Shown here piece by piece: positions 21,701 to 35,458 of a stretch of DNA of 64,000 nucleotides (the stretch's first letter is position 1; every line of letters begins with the position of its first letter). The DNA comes from Arthrinium phaeospermum (lineage: Eukaryota; Ascomycota; Sordariomycetes; Amphisphaeriales; Apiosporaceae). The notes under the pieces are model-generated. The model did not search any database. It was not told where the DNA came from and worked only from the letters and a program-made list of their open reading frames with translations. Position numbers and translations under genes: made by a program. The stretch covers positions 310,001-374,000 of the forward strand of contig QYRS01000014.1 of assembly GCA_006503535.1 (NCBI GenBank), written 5' to 3'.

Positions 21701-23718
21701 AGGGACCCACTGGCTCTTGGTTATTGTCCTCCCAAGCCATGCTCAAGTGACCAATGGCAAAGGCAGCTCGACGGGCGTGCAAAAACGCACAGATCTGCAT
21801 GAGCGTCGTCTGGGTCGTAGGGCGTCGCATACATATGTATGTATGCTGCCCACGTCTGGGGGGGCAGTGGGATGGATAGTTAAGCGTGCATGCGGCTTAT
21901 CCGTATATGGGATCCCTTTCAAGATCACGAGACGACGGGCCCAGTGGGGCCCTGGGGATATATGCACACTTGCTGGCCGTATCTGCGAAGTAGATCTTGC
22001 CAGACCGCAGCACCAACCACCTTCCAAGAGCATAGATCAGCCGTTGAAGCGTAGCAAGCGCTTAAGAAAACCAAAGCACGGTTGGCACGACCAACCGCTA
22101 GTGCAACGAACCTCCATCCGGCCATAGATGCAACCATATGTTTGGATAGCATGGCAAGTGACTAGCCAGAAGGGTGTTTGCGCTGACGAACGCACTCTCG
22201 CCATCGCTTTTCAAGATGAGCGGGCGAAGACCGATTCTCCGTTAACGACGACATGCAAGTGCAATCTCGTGACGCAGCAGGGATAGGCTTACGAACACGT
22301 CGTATCCAATGACCGTTATATGACCTAACAGAACCCAAAGTAGGCCGCTTATGGTAACGAATGAGACCCTGTAGGTTGAGCGACAGCCGCGTAAGCGGAA
22401 CTCGCGGCTTTTGCCTTGGCCTTGGACGTCGGATCCGACGTGACACAAAAGGCAGTATAAGCCGTAGGTGCCGGTGCACTGTGCCGGTATAATATGTCAG
22501 CAATGCACACATTACGCTTTATTGCCTGCATCGTGCTGCAGGCCCTATCGAAAGGCGCATTAGCAAGTACCGTGGAATGACAGAACGCTATTTGATCGAG
22601 ATCCGGACCACAGTCCGAGAGGGCAACAGTGGCTCGCAGCCAATAACTTCAACGTCCTCGCCGACGCGTTTGGTCGAAAACATTGTGGGCGTATCTCTGC
22701 CCCTCACCGCTGTACGTCTACATGTACAGACGCAAATGAAATGGCTCTCGCGAAAGGCGAGCAGGCCGTGCCCGGTGATGATCAAAGAGACAAAAAGATA
22801 TTACCACGGATCCGTCCATTTTGGAACGAACAGTTGGCCGGAGCTTGCCGCTCTGTCGCTGTCTCGTCCCCCTCGCGCATCATGAGTCGCCATCCCGCCG
22901 ATTTGACATGGTTTTTTTTCTCTATTTGATTGGTATTAGTATTGTTCCCCTACCAGAAACCGAGGTATATGCATACATACAGGGGGAAGACAAATCGGTG
23001 CCGCGGATTGCCAACGGGCGGTTCAAAGCCCGACGGACCGGGTTTGTTTGCGGCATTAAACAGATACCTACTGTGTGGTGTGCTGAAGTCGCAGGTAAAG
23101 GCTGCTTGCTGCAAGGCGTGCAGGTATGTTGGTACTGGTGCAGGCAGGTACTCTGCGGGCGGCGCAGCAGTGCATATCTAGGTACGCCGTTGCAAATCGA
23201 TAAAATTTCCCATGCGGCGCAGTTTGGTTGATCTTACCAGGACAGGAACGCAGCGCCTGGGTTGCCTGCATACAGACTCGGTCATGTGACCTGGTCATCG
23301 CGATGCAAGGCACAAGGGGGCCCTGGATCTCCGGCCAGGGACCCCAGCGGCGAATATTTCGTTGCAGCAGCAGCAGCAGCCTTGGGCAGCCGCAGGCAGT
23401 CTTCCCTCCCTGAATGCTGCATTAGACCCCCCAGGATCGCCTTCTTCCTATGCATTGTCGCCCTGTGAGCGACGTGTGTGTGTGTGTGGAATGACTAAGA
23501 AAAAGAGGTGGTAGCATCGCCGTTTTCGAGATCGATCCCACGATCATGATGGTGGTGTCGATGTCGATGGGAGATCGCAGATAAACGCCGCGGGCGGACT
23601 TTCGTTGCCCACGCAGATACCCGCGGCTCACTACCTACCTACTGCGCCGCCCGCCAGCCCGTCTCTCGTACGGGAGGAGAGGAAAAGTCGGGCGCGCGCG
23701 GCTAAATTAAGTCCGAAG
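18789..23718. other. Gene-poor region, left part
   Basis: No gene can be supported in this 4.9 kb. A minus-strand frame at 19279-19623 is open but starts without ATG and lacks the codon bias of neighbouring genes. Composition is mixed, with many short frames in all six phases. A short near-duplicate of CAGACCCCTGG occurs at about 20783-20812. Confidence 0.4.
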
Positions 23719-24178
23719 ATGGCCCATCTACGGAACCTGTCGAATTTGCTAACCACTACCACCTCATGGCTGGCGGGCTTGGCTGTAACTACTGCTACCC
23801 CACACCCGGCCGGGGTCGTGGTTTCGTGAACCAGTTTCTACGGCTGACATGTAACTCGCAAGAACACATATGTATGTACGTTGCAGGTACATGTTTTTCG
23901 AGCAAACATCGGACGGTACATGCCATGCCTGTTGGCGACACCCGCCCAATGTACCTTTTCACGCCGCCGATGATGCGCGCATCATTCTCGACCCCCTGAC
24001 TGACCAGCCCAGCTCAGCCCAGCTCGGGCGATGGAAATGCCCGCGGGAGCCACAACCCTCCTGCCTCCCATACATACCACTTCCCGCTCGGCTGTTCCGC
24101 GGTTACAACGCTCCTCTCCCGCCCACTCACCAAGCGCGGGTTTTGACGTTTCCTATTCACATAGTAGTACACATGTAA
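23719..24178 (+). CDS. Candidate small secreted protein (132 aa, two exons), weak
   Basis: ATG 23719 opens 107 nt that code a short N-terminus with a hydrophobic core (LLTTTTSWLAGLAV) resembling a signal peptide. A GTGAAC donor at 23826, a GGCTGAC branch site and a TTGCAG acceptor at 23886 define a 61-nt phase-2 intron. The second exon, 23887-24178, stays in frame and codes about 96 residues with several Cys (TCHAC, KCP, SC) and many Pro. The structure is consistent but the donor is not the best form, the signal peptide is marginal, and codon bias in exon 2 is modest. It could be chance. No function is assigned. Confidence 0.25.
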
Positions 24179-27100
24179 CCAACTGGGGCCCGTATGTAAC
24201 CAAAGAAAAAGGTCAGAACTCTATTCTCGCGGCAGTGCTCATCTTAACCTGCCACACGCCAGACGGACCGGCAGTCGCGAAGAGGAAAGACAGCCCGAGC
24301 TGATTACCGCTTTGGGAAGGCAGGGCGGAGAGAAGGGAGGGCGGCCCTGACCAATCAGCTGGGCTTATTGGTTGGGTGGGTTAGCACGCTGTAACCTGCT
24401 TCGCGCATCCAACACTAACAAAGAAGCGTGCATCAGATCAATCAATCAGGCCGTCTATCAGGTTTCCGCCCAATCAAGATCGTCAGTCAATCAGTGGGAG
24501 AGGAAGGGGACGCATAGGGAGATTTACCAAGTTTGCAAACCAACAACAGTACCTACCACCCAACACATCAGGAACAGCAGGGGAAAACGGGGAGACGGGG
24601 AGGGGAGGGGGAAAATAGGTAAAACTGACGCAGGACCACCCCCCTCCAGAACCGCTCATCGTCGCGGGCGGGCGCGCCAGCTATCGCCGACGAGAGGGCA
24701 GGTCAGGGAGTCAGGTCGGAGACGCCGTCAATCTGTGAGTCTGTGTATGCAATGCATTCATTGGCCCATAACATATCTATTTATGTACACTTCTACGGAG
24801 TCAGTATTTGGAATGTTCCCCCGTGCAAAGACATCCCCCCATATCGTACGATTACCCATTGATCTCCTTGCTTGATCTACGAAAGATGCATCTCGGCCCC
24901 TTGAGCCCAATTCGACGGCACCGGTGACCGGTGAAGTGAAGGCGCGCGCAAACAGCAAACAAAACCGACCGTCTCCGCGGGTGTCGTCCTTCATAAACAC
25001 ACAGAAACACGGCTTCTCCCTGTTTCGCCCAAAACTTGGTAGCGATCCCGTGACCAATTCTTGATGCGAGTGCTCGTTTTAGCGAGAGGAAACGCCCCAA
25101 CGCGGAGGACCGTACCAGGGCTTGGGGCTCACCGACACGGCATTGGTGTGCGTGCTGTGGCTGCTATTGAAACACGGCCTTCTATCTGAGATGATTGATG
25201 CAATGTGCATGCATCTCGGGATGGATCAAACTGGAGTACTCCGTACAATGCAAGCGTATAACACAGACCGGTGCCGAGTAGCAGTACTTGTCCATATAAC
25301 ACAAACCGACATGGTTTCGTTTGCATCATCATCATCACCATCGGGTTCGTGCTGAAAATGCCACCACCACAGACCATCCAAATCCACCGTATCCTCAACG
25401 ACCCCCCGTCGCAGTGCCGTCGAGGCCAAAGTCTCGCCAATTGCGAACCTGCCAGAGGCCAAATGCAGTACCGTGCGTGGGTGGTGGATAGTGACGCCAG
25501 TTGAGTTGTGCAGCAGCAAGTCATTTGGGGCCAGCCATGCCAGGAACATGACCAAGAATGCCGACCAATATGTGAGACCGATATATGTATGGTCTTAAGA
25601 CGACCAGGCGCGCGCGCCTCAAGCCAAAAGCCTCCGCCGCCGGTCCCTTTCTCCCCTTTTCCCCTTACTCCCCCGTCGTATGTAAGTGGGATGATCATCA
25701 CGGCCTGTCCGTCATGGGGTTTCATGATTTGCACAGGCTCAGCGAAGTAGCGTCAGCAGAGCAGGTATGTACCGTAGCATTGTGTTTGCTTTTTTCTTCC
25801 TTTTCCCTCTTCTCCTCCTGCGACAACAGTGCCCCTAAAATAAACCCTGAGTTCACCTAAGTTTAGTGCCATTGGGCGGGGTGGGTTAGCGCTGTTTGCT
25901 TGCAATAGCCAGCCTGCCAGCGCTGAAGTTTTAGCACGTTCTAGTCTGCTTCTAGCGAGTGACCAGGGGCGGAGGGGAGGGCAAACACAAGATGAACTGT
26001 CGAATGGCAGCGTGAGCCATTATCTCCCTCCCTCCCCAAACAGTATTATTGTCTGCCGGGCTTGAAGCCGTCTCGGCAGCATGCCTGATTGGGTGTTTTC
26101 ATCCCGATGCCCAGAGTTCCTCAAGCCTCACTCCCACCACGACACCATGTCGCTCTAATATCTACACCCGAACAATAACAGGTCAACTCAACCTCGGTCG
26201 TTTCAATAGTCCGTCTGGACCGGGGAAAGGAACGAGTAGCAAGCAGTACCCTCGAGGGTAAAGAATCCTTCCAGTGCTACCCAGTTGCGTAACAGGTATA
26301 TCAAAGGTGTGTTAAGGCCTGTGGAGGTTGGTAGTGTTGCAACCGGAGATTTCTGTCAAAGTTTCTGGCGTTCTTCTTGAATCTTTCGATTTTGCTCGTC
26401 ATCGTTTACTTTTTTCCTTTGTCCCCCTTCCCTTCCCACACGCCAATGTGGACGGACTGTGGGAACTTTCCCTAGCAAGCGCCGACTGTCACGTTTCATG
26501 CGATTCACTACCGAGATTCGTGCTCGCAAATGTACGCGGCAGTGTGGGAGTGCAAGTGGGTAGCCAGCCAGTATATGAGCCCTGGTGGAGCGTGTTCATG
26601 TTCCGTTAGGCTTTCCCTTCATTAACGTGTGTGGAGCGTTCTGGAAAACAAGGCTGCTAGCCCAGGCACCAGGAGCAAGTACCGGACTTCTCCCAGGGGG
26701 CAGAGAGCAACACCTACATAGAGGCCTACTGCCTACTACACTAAAAATGAAGCCCGAAGGAGAGAATCCTTTGCTAGTGTAGATGATGATGACCCAACTT
26801 GTTTGTGGTCAAGAATGGCGGAGGTGGTCGATATCCAGTCTGCGGTTAATACGGCACTCAGGCACTAGGTATCCTGTGTTCCAGCGCCCAAATGACAGCC
26901 GTTTGGTCGTGTTGTAGAAAAGAAGCCTTCCACGCTAGACAAACCGATGTCCACAAACCCCTTTGCTACTTCGTAGGCGGCTCATGTCTCTTTGTTTTCC
27001 AAAGAGAAAAAGCCAACTCTTTAAGAATCCTTTGCAGCGACAAAACCGCACAAGCAAGTAAAGTCAGGAGAGCTCGCCGAGCCGACAGCCGCTAATGTTG

Positions 27101-30100
27101 TCTTCGTGAAGGACGTCTGCCCCAGGCGGGTGGGGCTGCTCTAAGGAACCGGCCCCAGCAGGGATGAGCGCTGGGGGGCAAGGGAGCTGTCTAGAACGAC
27201 GAATAAGAAGCTTAAACCAATGATCAACCAACCTTTTACCCCTGGCCGGTTCCCGACGCTACGGGAACCGAGGCCAGGCGGGCTTCAGTGCTTCTCGAGG
27301 CAATTATTTGCAAAGTCAGGCCACCGCCGCGTTCACCGTGGGCAGGCTCCAAGCTCTGGTCAGCTCCCAGTCTGCCCAAGGCTCCAAGGTGAAGAATTGC
27401 GCTGATCAATAGGCCTGGCCTCTTCGAAAGACCCTGACCAGCAGCCCGTCGGCGATTAGAGTGGCTCTCTCCAAGGAGGTGCCGGGAAAGTCGGCTCCCC
27501 CAAAGATCGTCAGCATGACGGAGGATGGCGACAGCAAGTATCGTGCAATCGCTCTCAGGGCAGTCTCAGGGTCTAAGAAGATCCCTTGCACAGAGCACTT
27601 GACCACGCCGCTGCGGAACGAGTCCGTCCTGCAGGACTCAACCACGTGGGGATGATCTCCTGATTGATTGGGGTCGTGGGAAGGAAGGGGGCAAGGAGGA
27701 AACGCGAGGGAAGGGTTCCTTGCATCGAACGAAGCCTTTCGCACCACCTTGCACCCTTTTCTGCCTTACGATTCGGATATCGGCTTGGCTAGTCCTCCCT
27801 CTCCTGAACAGTTAGTCAGTCTCCTTGGTCAGTGGCGGTGGTGGGTTGTTGGGATATTCGCAAATCTTGGAGTGCCGGCATTGTTTATTTTATTTGCCTA
27901 TTTATTTGTGAATATTTCCCGTAGCCTTCTTCCATAAGGCTGGCTGGGCCGTGACAAGGAGCCACAGGATGCGTAATACTGTCACAGCCCCAGTTCAGTC
28001 CGCCTGGATCGTTCTTCGCCTGCGCGCGCGCCACCCAAGGAGCTGAAACCGTACGACATAAGGGACTGCATCGTCCACTAAACTTCGATACTATTGTCGT
28101 GTGAGCCAAAGTCCCGAATGGGGATGGGGTGGTGGCCCAGTGAGATGCGGCGCAGTAGTACTACTGTACTAGCAGTAGTAATTGGTGCTTTGCCGTGATC
28201 TGAATGGTCGGCCAGATCCCAACGAGGCAGATGTCCTCTTCAATCTCAATGCAACCGACCCGACCCGTCTTGACCGGTTTCGCCAGATGCAAGGAAATCT
28301 GTGACATCGTCTTCATTTCCAGAGTCCTGCTAAAATGGCCGTCCAGCCCGTCGGGACCTCTGCCAACCTGCCATTTGCTGGTACCGACGTCCAGTTAGCA
28401 AACACGGGGGATCATAGTGTGGCGATCGAGATTGATTTGGACCCCGAACGGTGAAGGGGGGATCCATCGCGTCTTTCCCTTTTCTCTGTTAGCAAGGACC
28501 CATTGGAGGCGAAGGCGAATGGAGTACTGCAATGAATGTATTGTACCTGCTGCTATTTCTCGATATGACCGCTTGGTTTATTTTCTCCTGAATTAGACCC
28601 CTAATCAAGAATTGCCCTTTTCCCAGACGTCCGGATCTCGCAAAATGAATGACCGCTGCGTGATGTCAGATGACGGCCCCCATCCCTCCCCCGGCCTGCT
28701 GTAGATCAGTGGCCTATTGAGGGGGGACGCGCGCTAAATGCTAGCTGGCAATCACCCGAGCTGTCAGAAGCCTGTCTCTGCATTAGAGCCGCCTGTCCGA
28801 ATTAGAAGTAGGTAGGGACCTTCGTGCATATTGGACGATATCCCCAGTCCCACTCGTCTGGACTGCATCAAATGAGATGATGTAATTAGAATAAGAGAAA
28901 AAAAGAAAGGGTAATTGGATTTCAATATATTTAATAGCACTGATCTGGTTGCCAAGTTGTTCCTTGCCGTCGTTGTCGCCGTCATTGAATTTTTTTCCTG
29001 CTCCCCTGTCGGAGATGAGGCCGCTACCTAGGCGGTCGCCTGCTGAGCCAATCAGAGCCACAACTGAGACAAGACCAGGCAAGCTCAACGGGCTAGGAAG
29101 GGATGGCAAAGAGGGGCAGAGCCAAAACGGCCCTCGGTGCTCGCTGCGTGTCTTGGGTGTCCTATTGGGTGAGACAAAGTCGTTGCAATTCCCGCTCAAC
29201 CGCATTTGCTTCGCTCAACCGCTTCTCGCCCGCTGTCTCTGCTTTTGCTTATTCTTACTGTCCTCGTGTTGTGTCTCGAGGAGACGGAGGCGTTGTCCGT
29301 CGTTGCATTGGGCGAGTTCCGTAGAGTCTCCAAAGTTAGTTAGTTGGTTAGTAACTCAGGCCTGACAGATATGAAATTTGGCAGTGTTCTTGACGCGTGC
29401 ACGCCATTGTGCAGTCCTCCCTTCTCTGCCAGGATGCGGCCCCCTTGCCTCGTAGAAATCCCCATACATGTACAGAATTCCGTACCGCACGCGAAGCCGT
29501 CTGGCGACATCCCATCACGTTTTGCGGAGGGAGAGGGAGAGGCTGGCTTGCAGACTTTGCTGCAAAGCACGCGGCTTTCCACCTTTTGGGTGGGCAAGCG
29601 AGCAGTCAAGTCCACGTGTTACCGCTGCGCAGTCTCTGCCTTGCCCACACCCATCTCGCATTTGCCGCTTAGTCTGTATCCGACCGGAGGGTACAGCACC
29701 ACATGAGGGCATCCACCGCCCCTCTCTTCCTCTCTTTATTTCACTCGCTTCTCTCTTCTCAAAGCCCCGTGGGACCGGCTAATGGAAATGCCAGTACGTT
29801 AGTACATTGGGGCTTCGTATGTACTGGCCCTGAACGGTACATACCTGACTACTACAATCAGTACCTCTCACGCTTCAAGGAGAAAAAAAAAAAATGAAGA
29901 GAGTCCACATTGCAGGCCAGAGTGGAGAGAAACTAGCATGTTTTGAAAATAGCTGACACTTTCTCCAGTTATTCCCTCTGGACTCGGTCGGAGCGAGCGA
30001 ACAAGCAACAGCAGGTTTGCCGGTCGTAGTTGCATGTAGGCCGTTTCACCGGGATCCAAGCTGTTGTTTAGAAACCGGCGCTTTGATAGAGTGTGTGCGT

Positions 30101-33100
30101 GCAGCGCCCGAGGAGAGGAAAAAAAGAGTGCGTGCACCATATGCGACGATGCCTGCCCGTTATCGGATCACATCATCGCCGTCCATCGAGAGGTAACCCT
30201 TTACGGACTTTCCCAATTGGGCCGGCGGGTTTCATTTGCGGCGATATGAATGGCGGCAATGGCCGACGCGCGGGTGCCAGCCCTCAGCCGTGGGTGGTTG
30301 TAACTTGTTCGGCTGTCGTCGATACATACAATACCTACCCTCAGCGAGAAACCAAACCACTGTAATAAGTCGCGCGCTAGGACTGAACCAGACAATAGAA
30401 GACACACGGCCAAGGCTGCTTACCAGGGCGAGGAGAGGATCAGGATGGATCGCCCGCCAAACTATGTCGACCAGAGGCACGAAATCTTCCGGTGCGACGT
30501 TGATTTTCTTCACCGGTGTGGGGAATCGCTGTTTAAAGGTAGCGACCCCCTTGCATCCCGCCCAGTAAGAAGCGAGGCCAGTTGATTGCGATAGTACGCA
30601 AATCGTCGCTGAGAGAAGGTTAGCATGCTGACGGCGTGCTGGCCAGCATCTTTTCTCGTCTCATCTCATCCTAGCCCGAACCCGAACCCTTCCCTTCCCC
30701 CAGAGCGCGCCAATGGCTAGAGTACCTACCGAAACCGCTGAGGACGGCCGGCATTTGCCTAAAGGTGAATACGGTCCACGTGCCGACCTGACAACGCCTG
30801 CCGCCTCTCGGTTCTGTATGAGGTAGGTATGTACAGTATTTGGGGATCATCCCCAACCTACCTAACGTTGAAATAGGCAGGTTCTTAGGGCCTTGTCTGG
30901 GCTCCCTCGTCTTCAATGTGTCATAATTATGGTGATGCATCGGATCAGACCAGACCAGGCTCGAGCAGGCGTGCGTACCTACCTATTGCGACCTCAAATT
31001 GCATCACTGATCGACTACGACTTTACATTTCATCATCAATTTCTTTCTCCAAGGGGGCTGTGGCTGGTATCAGCTTCGAACAATGCACTTGTCCCAGCTG
31101 TGCTCGGTGCCGGGCCTGAGCTGAGGCATGCTGGGCGGGAGCTGGGGGCACCGTAGCAGTTTTTTTGAGGCGAACAAGCCCGCCGCCCCGAAAACGCCGG
31201 CGTCCGCACCCGCAGCGCAGCAGCAGTTGCAGCAGCAGCTCTTGGCTCCTCAGCTCAGCTTTGCTCGGGTGTTTAGTCGTCGGAGAGAAATCCCTTTTAC
31301 GGGCAGGGCAGTTGGCTCGAGTGGCAGATTCAAGCAGGATTTTCATGGAGACAGACGCCTCTCTGCGCCAGTGCCTGCGTGCTGCTACCACCTTGCAATA
31401 ACAAATAGAAGCCTTCTGGAACACCGGTCGCTCGTGAGCTAAACAAGACGCACTCCACAGTTTCGCGGGATGATTGATGGGAGGGATAGAGAGAGGACCC
31501 CCCACTATGCAGCAGCAGCAGTAATGTACCTCTATTTTTTCTCAATGTTCCTTCCTAAGCGGGCTAGGGCCAGCAAACATCTTTACCGGTCTTCCGTTCG
31601 TGGGCCATGATGACTATGACCTCGTCTCTGCTCATGCTCACCGTTGCACTGCGTCGGGGACCAAGCTATGGACGAGAGACAAGAAGGAAGCAACGACGAT
31701 CTCGTGAGCTTGAAGAAGCAGCCTGTGTGTATGTGTGTATGTGTGAGGTTGGCTGGACCGACCAAGCAGAGGGGAAAGAGACTGGACAGGAACGTGCAGG
31801 GCGGTTTCTGTGTCTGTCTGCCCTGCCGTGTCTCGTCTTTTCGTTTTGCTGCTGCACAACCCATCTGCCGGCCTGGGCTGGGCCGAGGCTGGAGGATGAT
31901 GCCTGCAGAGAAAAACACAAATACCTGAAGCAGACTTTTTGCTTTCTAGTGGTAGTATTAGTGGTAATACTTGATTGCACAGATGGCCTTTGTCTCACAG
32001 GGGTTCTTGTCAGTGGTCATGGAGAGAGTTTATGAGGTAAGAGCCAGAACAGGGAAGAAAAGCGGCTCTCCCAATTCGCACCAGTCGTCACTCGTTTCTC
32101 GCATGCTAAAGTTAGCGTGTCGAGCTCTTGCGACTCTTGCGATAGGCCATGTCCGTCAAGGCGGGCTCCAGCATGTTCGACGTTGAATGGCGCCAGGGAT
32201 CAGGGGTCTGCTGCATGCTGCTGCGCGGTAAATAATAAGGTAAGGTAGACTACATGGCTACTTACTTACCTACTGACAGTAGTGTCCTCTCCCTCCCAGC
32301 CTGGCTTTACTACTACCTAGAGTGTCTACTCTCGCTCTACGTAATGTGCCAGTGGTAGGCCAGAGAAGCAAGTCAAATGTAGCACCCATGCCATGCCATG
32401 CTCGCTCTCCATTGCTTCCAATGTTCTTTTACAAGGTAGCCTGGTCTGAGGAAAATATCGAGGGCTCCACCGTCTCTACATACCCATTCCCTCCACCCCA
32501 CCCCACCCCTCCCAGTCATGGGTCTGCCTGTCAACTTGCTGCCTCTGCAAATCGATGCACAGTCGAGGGCAGGACTGTACGTACCTATACGGCACCAAGC
32601 AACACGCAGGCCACTGGGATGTACCCTTTTCTGCACCATGTACATCTGTATGTAGCCTCTGCATTGCGCATCCCAGCAACCACCAGGAACAAGCTACTTC
32701 CCAGGGGGGTCCCGGTAACACGTCTGCTCGGGTTGTCTGGGGTGGGCTCTTTTTTGGCAACTAAGCTTTAGACTCACACAGCCCAAAGAGCAGCCAGCAA
32801 AAAGCACCGGCAACCACAGTAGCAGAGAGACAAGACCATGGACTAGACTGGGAACCGTGAACTTGAACTGACACACTTAAATAACTTCGTTCCCGTCCCT
32901 ACCCTCCCTACTCCTGTGCCGTCTCGTTCATCCGGAGAAAAGCGTACCAGTCCAGTATATGCATAAATAAACCCGACCACATTTGGAACCTCGTCACTGT
33001 CCTCACCATCCCACTTCTCGCAAGACCACACCAACGCCATCTCACCTCTAGCTTCTCCATATTTTCTCGGTTTCCCAACGACGACGAGGACAACCTACTA

Positions 33101-33378
33101 CTACTACTTATTGCCTTGACCTGCTACTGCTCGTCATACCTAATACTCTCTCGACGACAACAACGAACACATAGAAACACCCAACTCGAAGACAGAGAGG
33201 ATTACCGAGTCGAGGCTCTAAAAGTCTCTTGCGGTGTCTCTGGGGTGCATTGAGTGCACCACCTACAACTTCGACCTATCTCGACTTATACCCGCTGTCC
33301 TACTGTACCGGTCCCCCTTGGCGAGGCGCGGACAGGCGGCAGTCAACCCGACTTCACCTCTGCCCCCCGTAGTCAGAA
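24179..33378. other. Gene-poor region, middle part
   Basis: About 9.2 kb without a supported gene. At 27406-27660 both strands show moderately coding-like codon patterns without an ATG or splice partners, possibly a gene relic. From 28.9 kb on the sequence has many CT-rich tracts and short TACCTA/TAGGTA motifs. The segment 32.9-33.37 kb is a long pyrimidine-rich leader that probably serves the small gene at 33379. No transposon ends or long repeats were recognised. Confidence 0.4.
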
Positions 33379-33879
33379 ATGTGTGACTACACACAAGTAC
33401 GCTTTCCCTAGAAATTTCATCCATTCTCAGAGTCCATTGGTGTAGGAAGTTCAAACTAACCTCAACGTTTCGTTCTGTTTTCAGGTGGAATATTCTTGCG
33501 GCCACTTCCGTTTCCGTGTACAAAGATGGTGTGCCCACTACGAACGCACACATCGAGTGTGCCCGCCCAACATCACCACCGGAGAACTTCGGTAAGTCCT
33601 TTTTTGAAATTCCCATACCGCTGTTGTTGTTTTTCCCAAAGTCTCCATAGGGTCTAGATGCTAACGATGTGGGGATTTACAGAGGTGACGAGCTGTGCAG
33701 TAAGTTCAATCACAAAATTTGATGCTGGTTGCTGAGTGGCTTGAGGCTGGTCACTAGACTCCAGAGGGGGGGACACTTACACTAACGCTCGCCAAAAAAT
33801 AGCGGATTGCCGACCTCACAAACCCGCGCCCTGGGAACACATGATCCGACGAACTGTCCGCGCCGGCCAATACGTCTAA
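33379..33879 (+). CDS. Four-exon Cys/His-rich small protein starting MCDYTQ (72 aa)
   Basis: Exons 33379-33396 (six codons), 33485-33591, 33683-33699 (17 nt) and 33803-33879 join in frame through introns of 88, 91 and 103 nt with GTACGC, GTAAGT and GTAAGT donors and CAG/CAG/TAG acceptors. The 72-aa product begins MCDYTQVEYSCGHFRFRVQR and contains C-G-H, W-C, V-C-P-P and C-T-D-C groups, which could bind zinc. The start MCDYTQ followed by a Cys-Gly-His segment and a Trp-Cys is, to my knowledge, a recurring pattern of small conserved fungal proteins of unknown function. There is no signal peptide. A long pyrimidine-rich leader precedes it. The exact phase match across three introns makes chance unlikely. 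Confidence 0.8.
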
Positions 33880-34544
33880 GCTACCTCGACTCGACCTCGA
33901 CTCGACTTCGAGGGTTTTGAGACGAACGAAACTTGTTCTTAGCTTCCGTCCGTCCCGTTTCCCACCGCGTTCCCGCTGCTGCAGGATGATGGGATTCCTT
34001 GCTTGCTTACGGCACTACCGCACGCACACCCACCCCTGGACCGATGTGTTTGAACGAACGCAAAGAACGAAGAGGGACGACAGCAAAAGACCGGCGACAC
34101 GACACTAAAAACAGAAGTTGGGACGGAACCAGCGGCGCAATTCCCGGAGCCTTCCTTCAATGCGACTTCAACAGCACTCTTACATTCTGGTCTCGGATGT
34201 CTTACTACCACACACTACTACTATCATTGGCGTTATACTGCAAAAGAATTAAATGGCGGAACCGGTTCGCGCGACATTGCATATCCGACACACGGATGGG
34301 TGTTATTTTTTGACCAACAAGGATTTGATTTTCGGGTTTATTGATTTTGGGCTTTTGGGCAAGGGGCTTGCTTTGCGGTCGGCGTTTTAAATCATTTTTG
34401 TTGCTTTCTTACTGCAAAGCAACGGTTAATGGATTTTGGGCCCCGCGGTCTGCATCTTCCGATGGGATGTACAGTACCACCCCCCTTGGCTTGCAGGGCA
34501 GCCAGGCTTTTGATGATTATCAAGACACGCATGCACACACACGA

Positions 34545-34546
<2 letters not shown>

Positions 34547-34580
<34 letters not shown>
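34547..34580. repeat. (CTG)11 microsatellite
   Basis: Eleven uninterrupted CTG units, in the gene-poor region about 670 bp downstream of the MCDYTQ gene stop. It may lie in the 3' UTR of that gene or in intergenic DNA; no coding frame around it is credible. Confidence 0.9.
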
Positions 34581-34581
<1 letters not shown>

Positions 34582-35433
34582 CCTCCCCTCTGTTTTTTGA
34601 TCAAATTTGTTTTTGGCACTGGCGTTTTACGGAGAAAGAGAGACAGACAGAGTGGTCGGTTAGGAAGACCACCAAATACTGATACTTTTTGAGACTGGCT
34701 GATGTTGCAGATACCCTTGGGCCATATAGAAAAGAAAAACAAATACAACTACAAAGTTACCACTACTACTGAACTTCACATTCTACTTAATCCGACCTGG
34801 AACCGGTGTGTAAGAGACGGAGTCGCATAACAAGCAGGGGTTGTTGGTTTGATTCCTCTGTCTGGACTGGCCGATGGGGCTTGTCTTCGGCTTTAAAACG
34901 CCAGACCACAGCCAGCGAGAGAGGGAGCCAGGAAGAACGATGCACAATTAAAGCGGAAAGTGCTTATTGATGGCAGCATCGTCACGCCGACAATGATGCA
35001 TCGGATCTGACCAAACAGCAAAGCGCGGCGTGCTGATTGGGCCCCGAGGCTGCCCCCCGAATCTGACCAGCGACAAGTCACATGGGCTAAATGGGATTTG
35101 GTGCTGATGACCAGATTTCATTGACGGGAGTCTGTCTCTCTTGCAGCCAGACAGGAAAGGCGGTTTGGGGTGATGGTGGGGGGAGGGGCGCCCAGCCAAG
35201 AAGAGCAAGGGGGAAGGAGGGGTGTGGCTTATTCCTTATTCTTTTTTTTTCTCTTAGGTGTTGTTCCTTTGCAGTGGTGGTCAGTGGTGGTGCAGCAGCA
35301 GCACCCGGAGTTCCCTAGCTGCCCCTCCCGAACCAGACGTCAGCTGCCTGCCCGGGCCATCCATCCCCATCCTCTATTGGCAACAAATTCGACGAGATAG
35401 GGCTGTCTTGCCCGTCCGCAGGCCCCTTTTCTT

Positions 35434-35458
35434 ACCACCACCACCACCACCACCACCA
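35434..35458. repeat. (ACC)8 microsatellite
   Basis: Eight uninterrupted ACC units followed by further ACC/ACA-rich sequence. It creates a spurious polyproline stretch in an open frame here. Confidence 0.9.
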
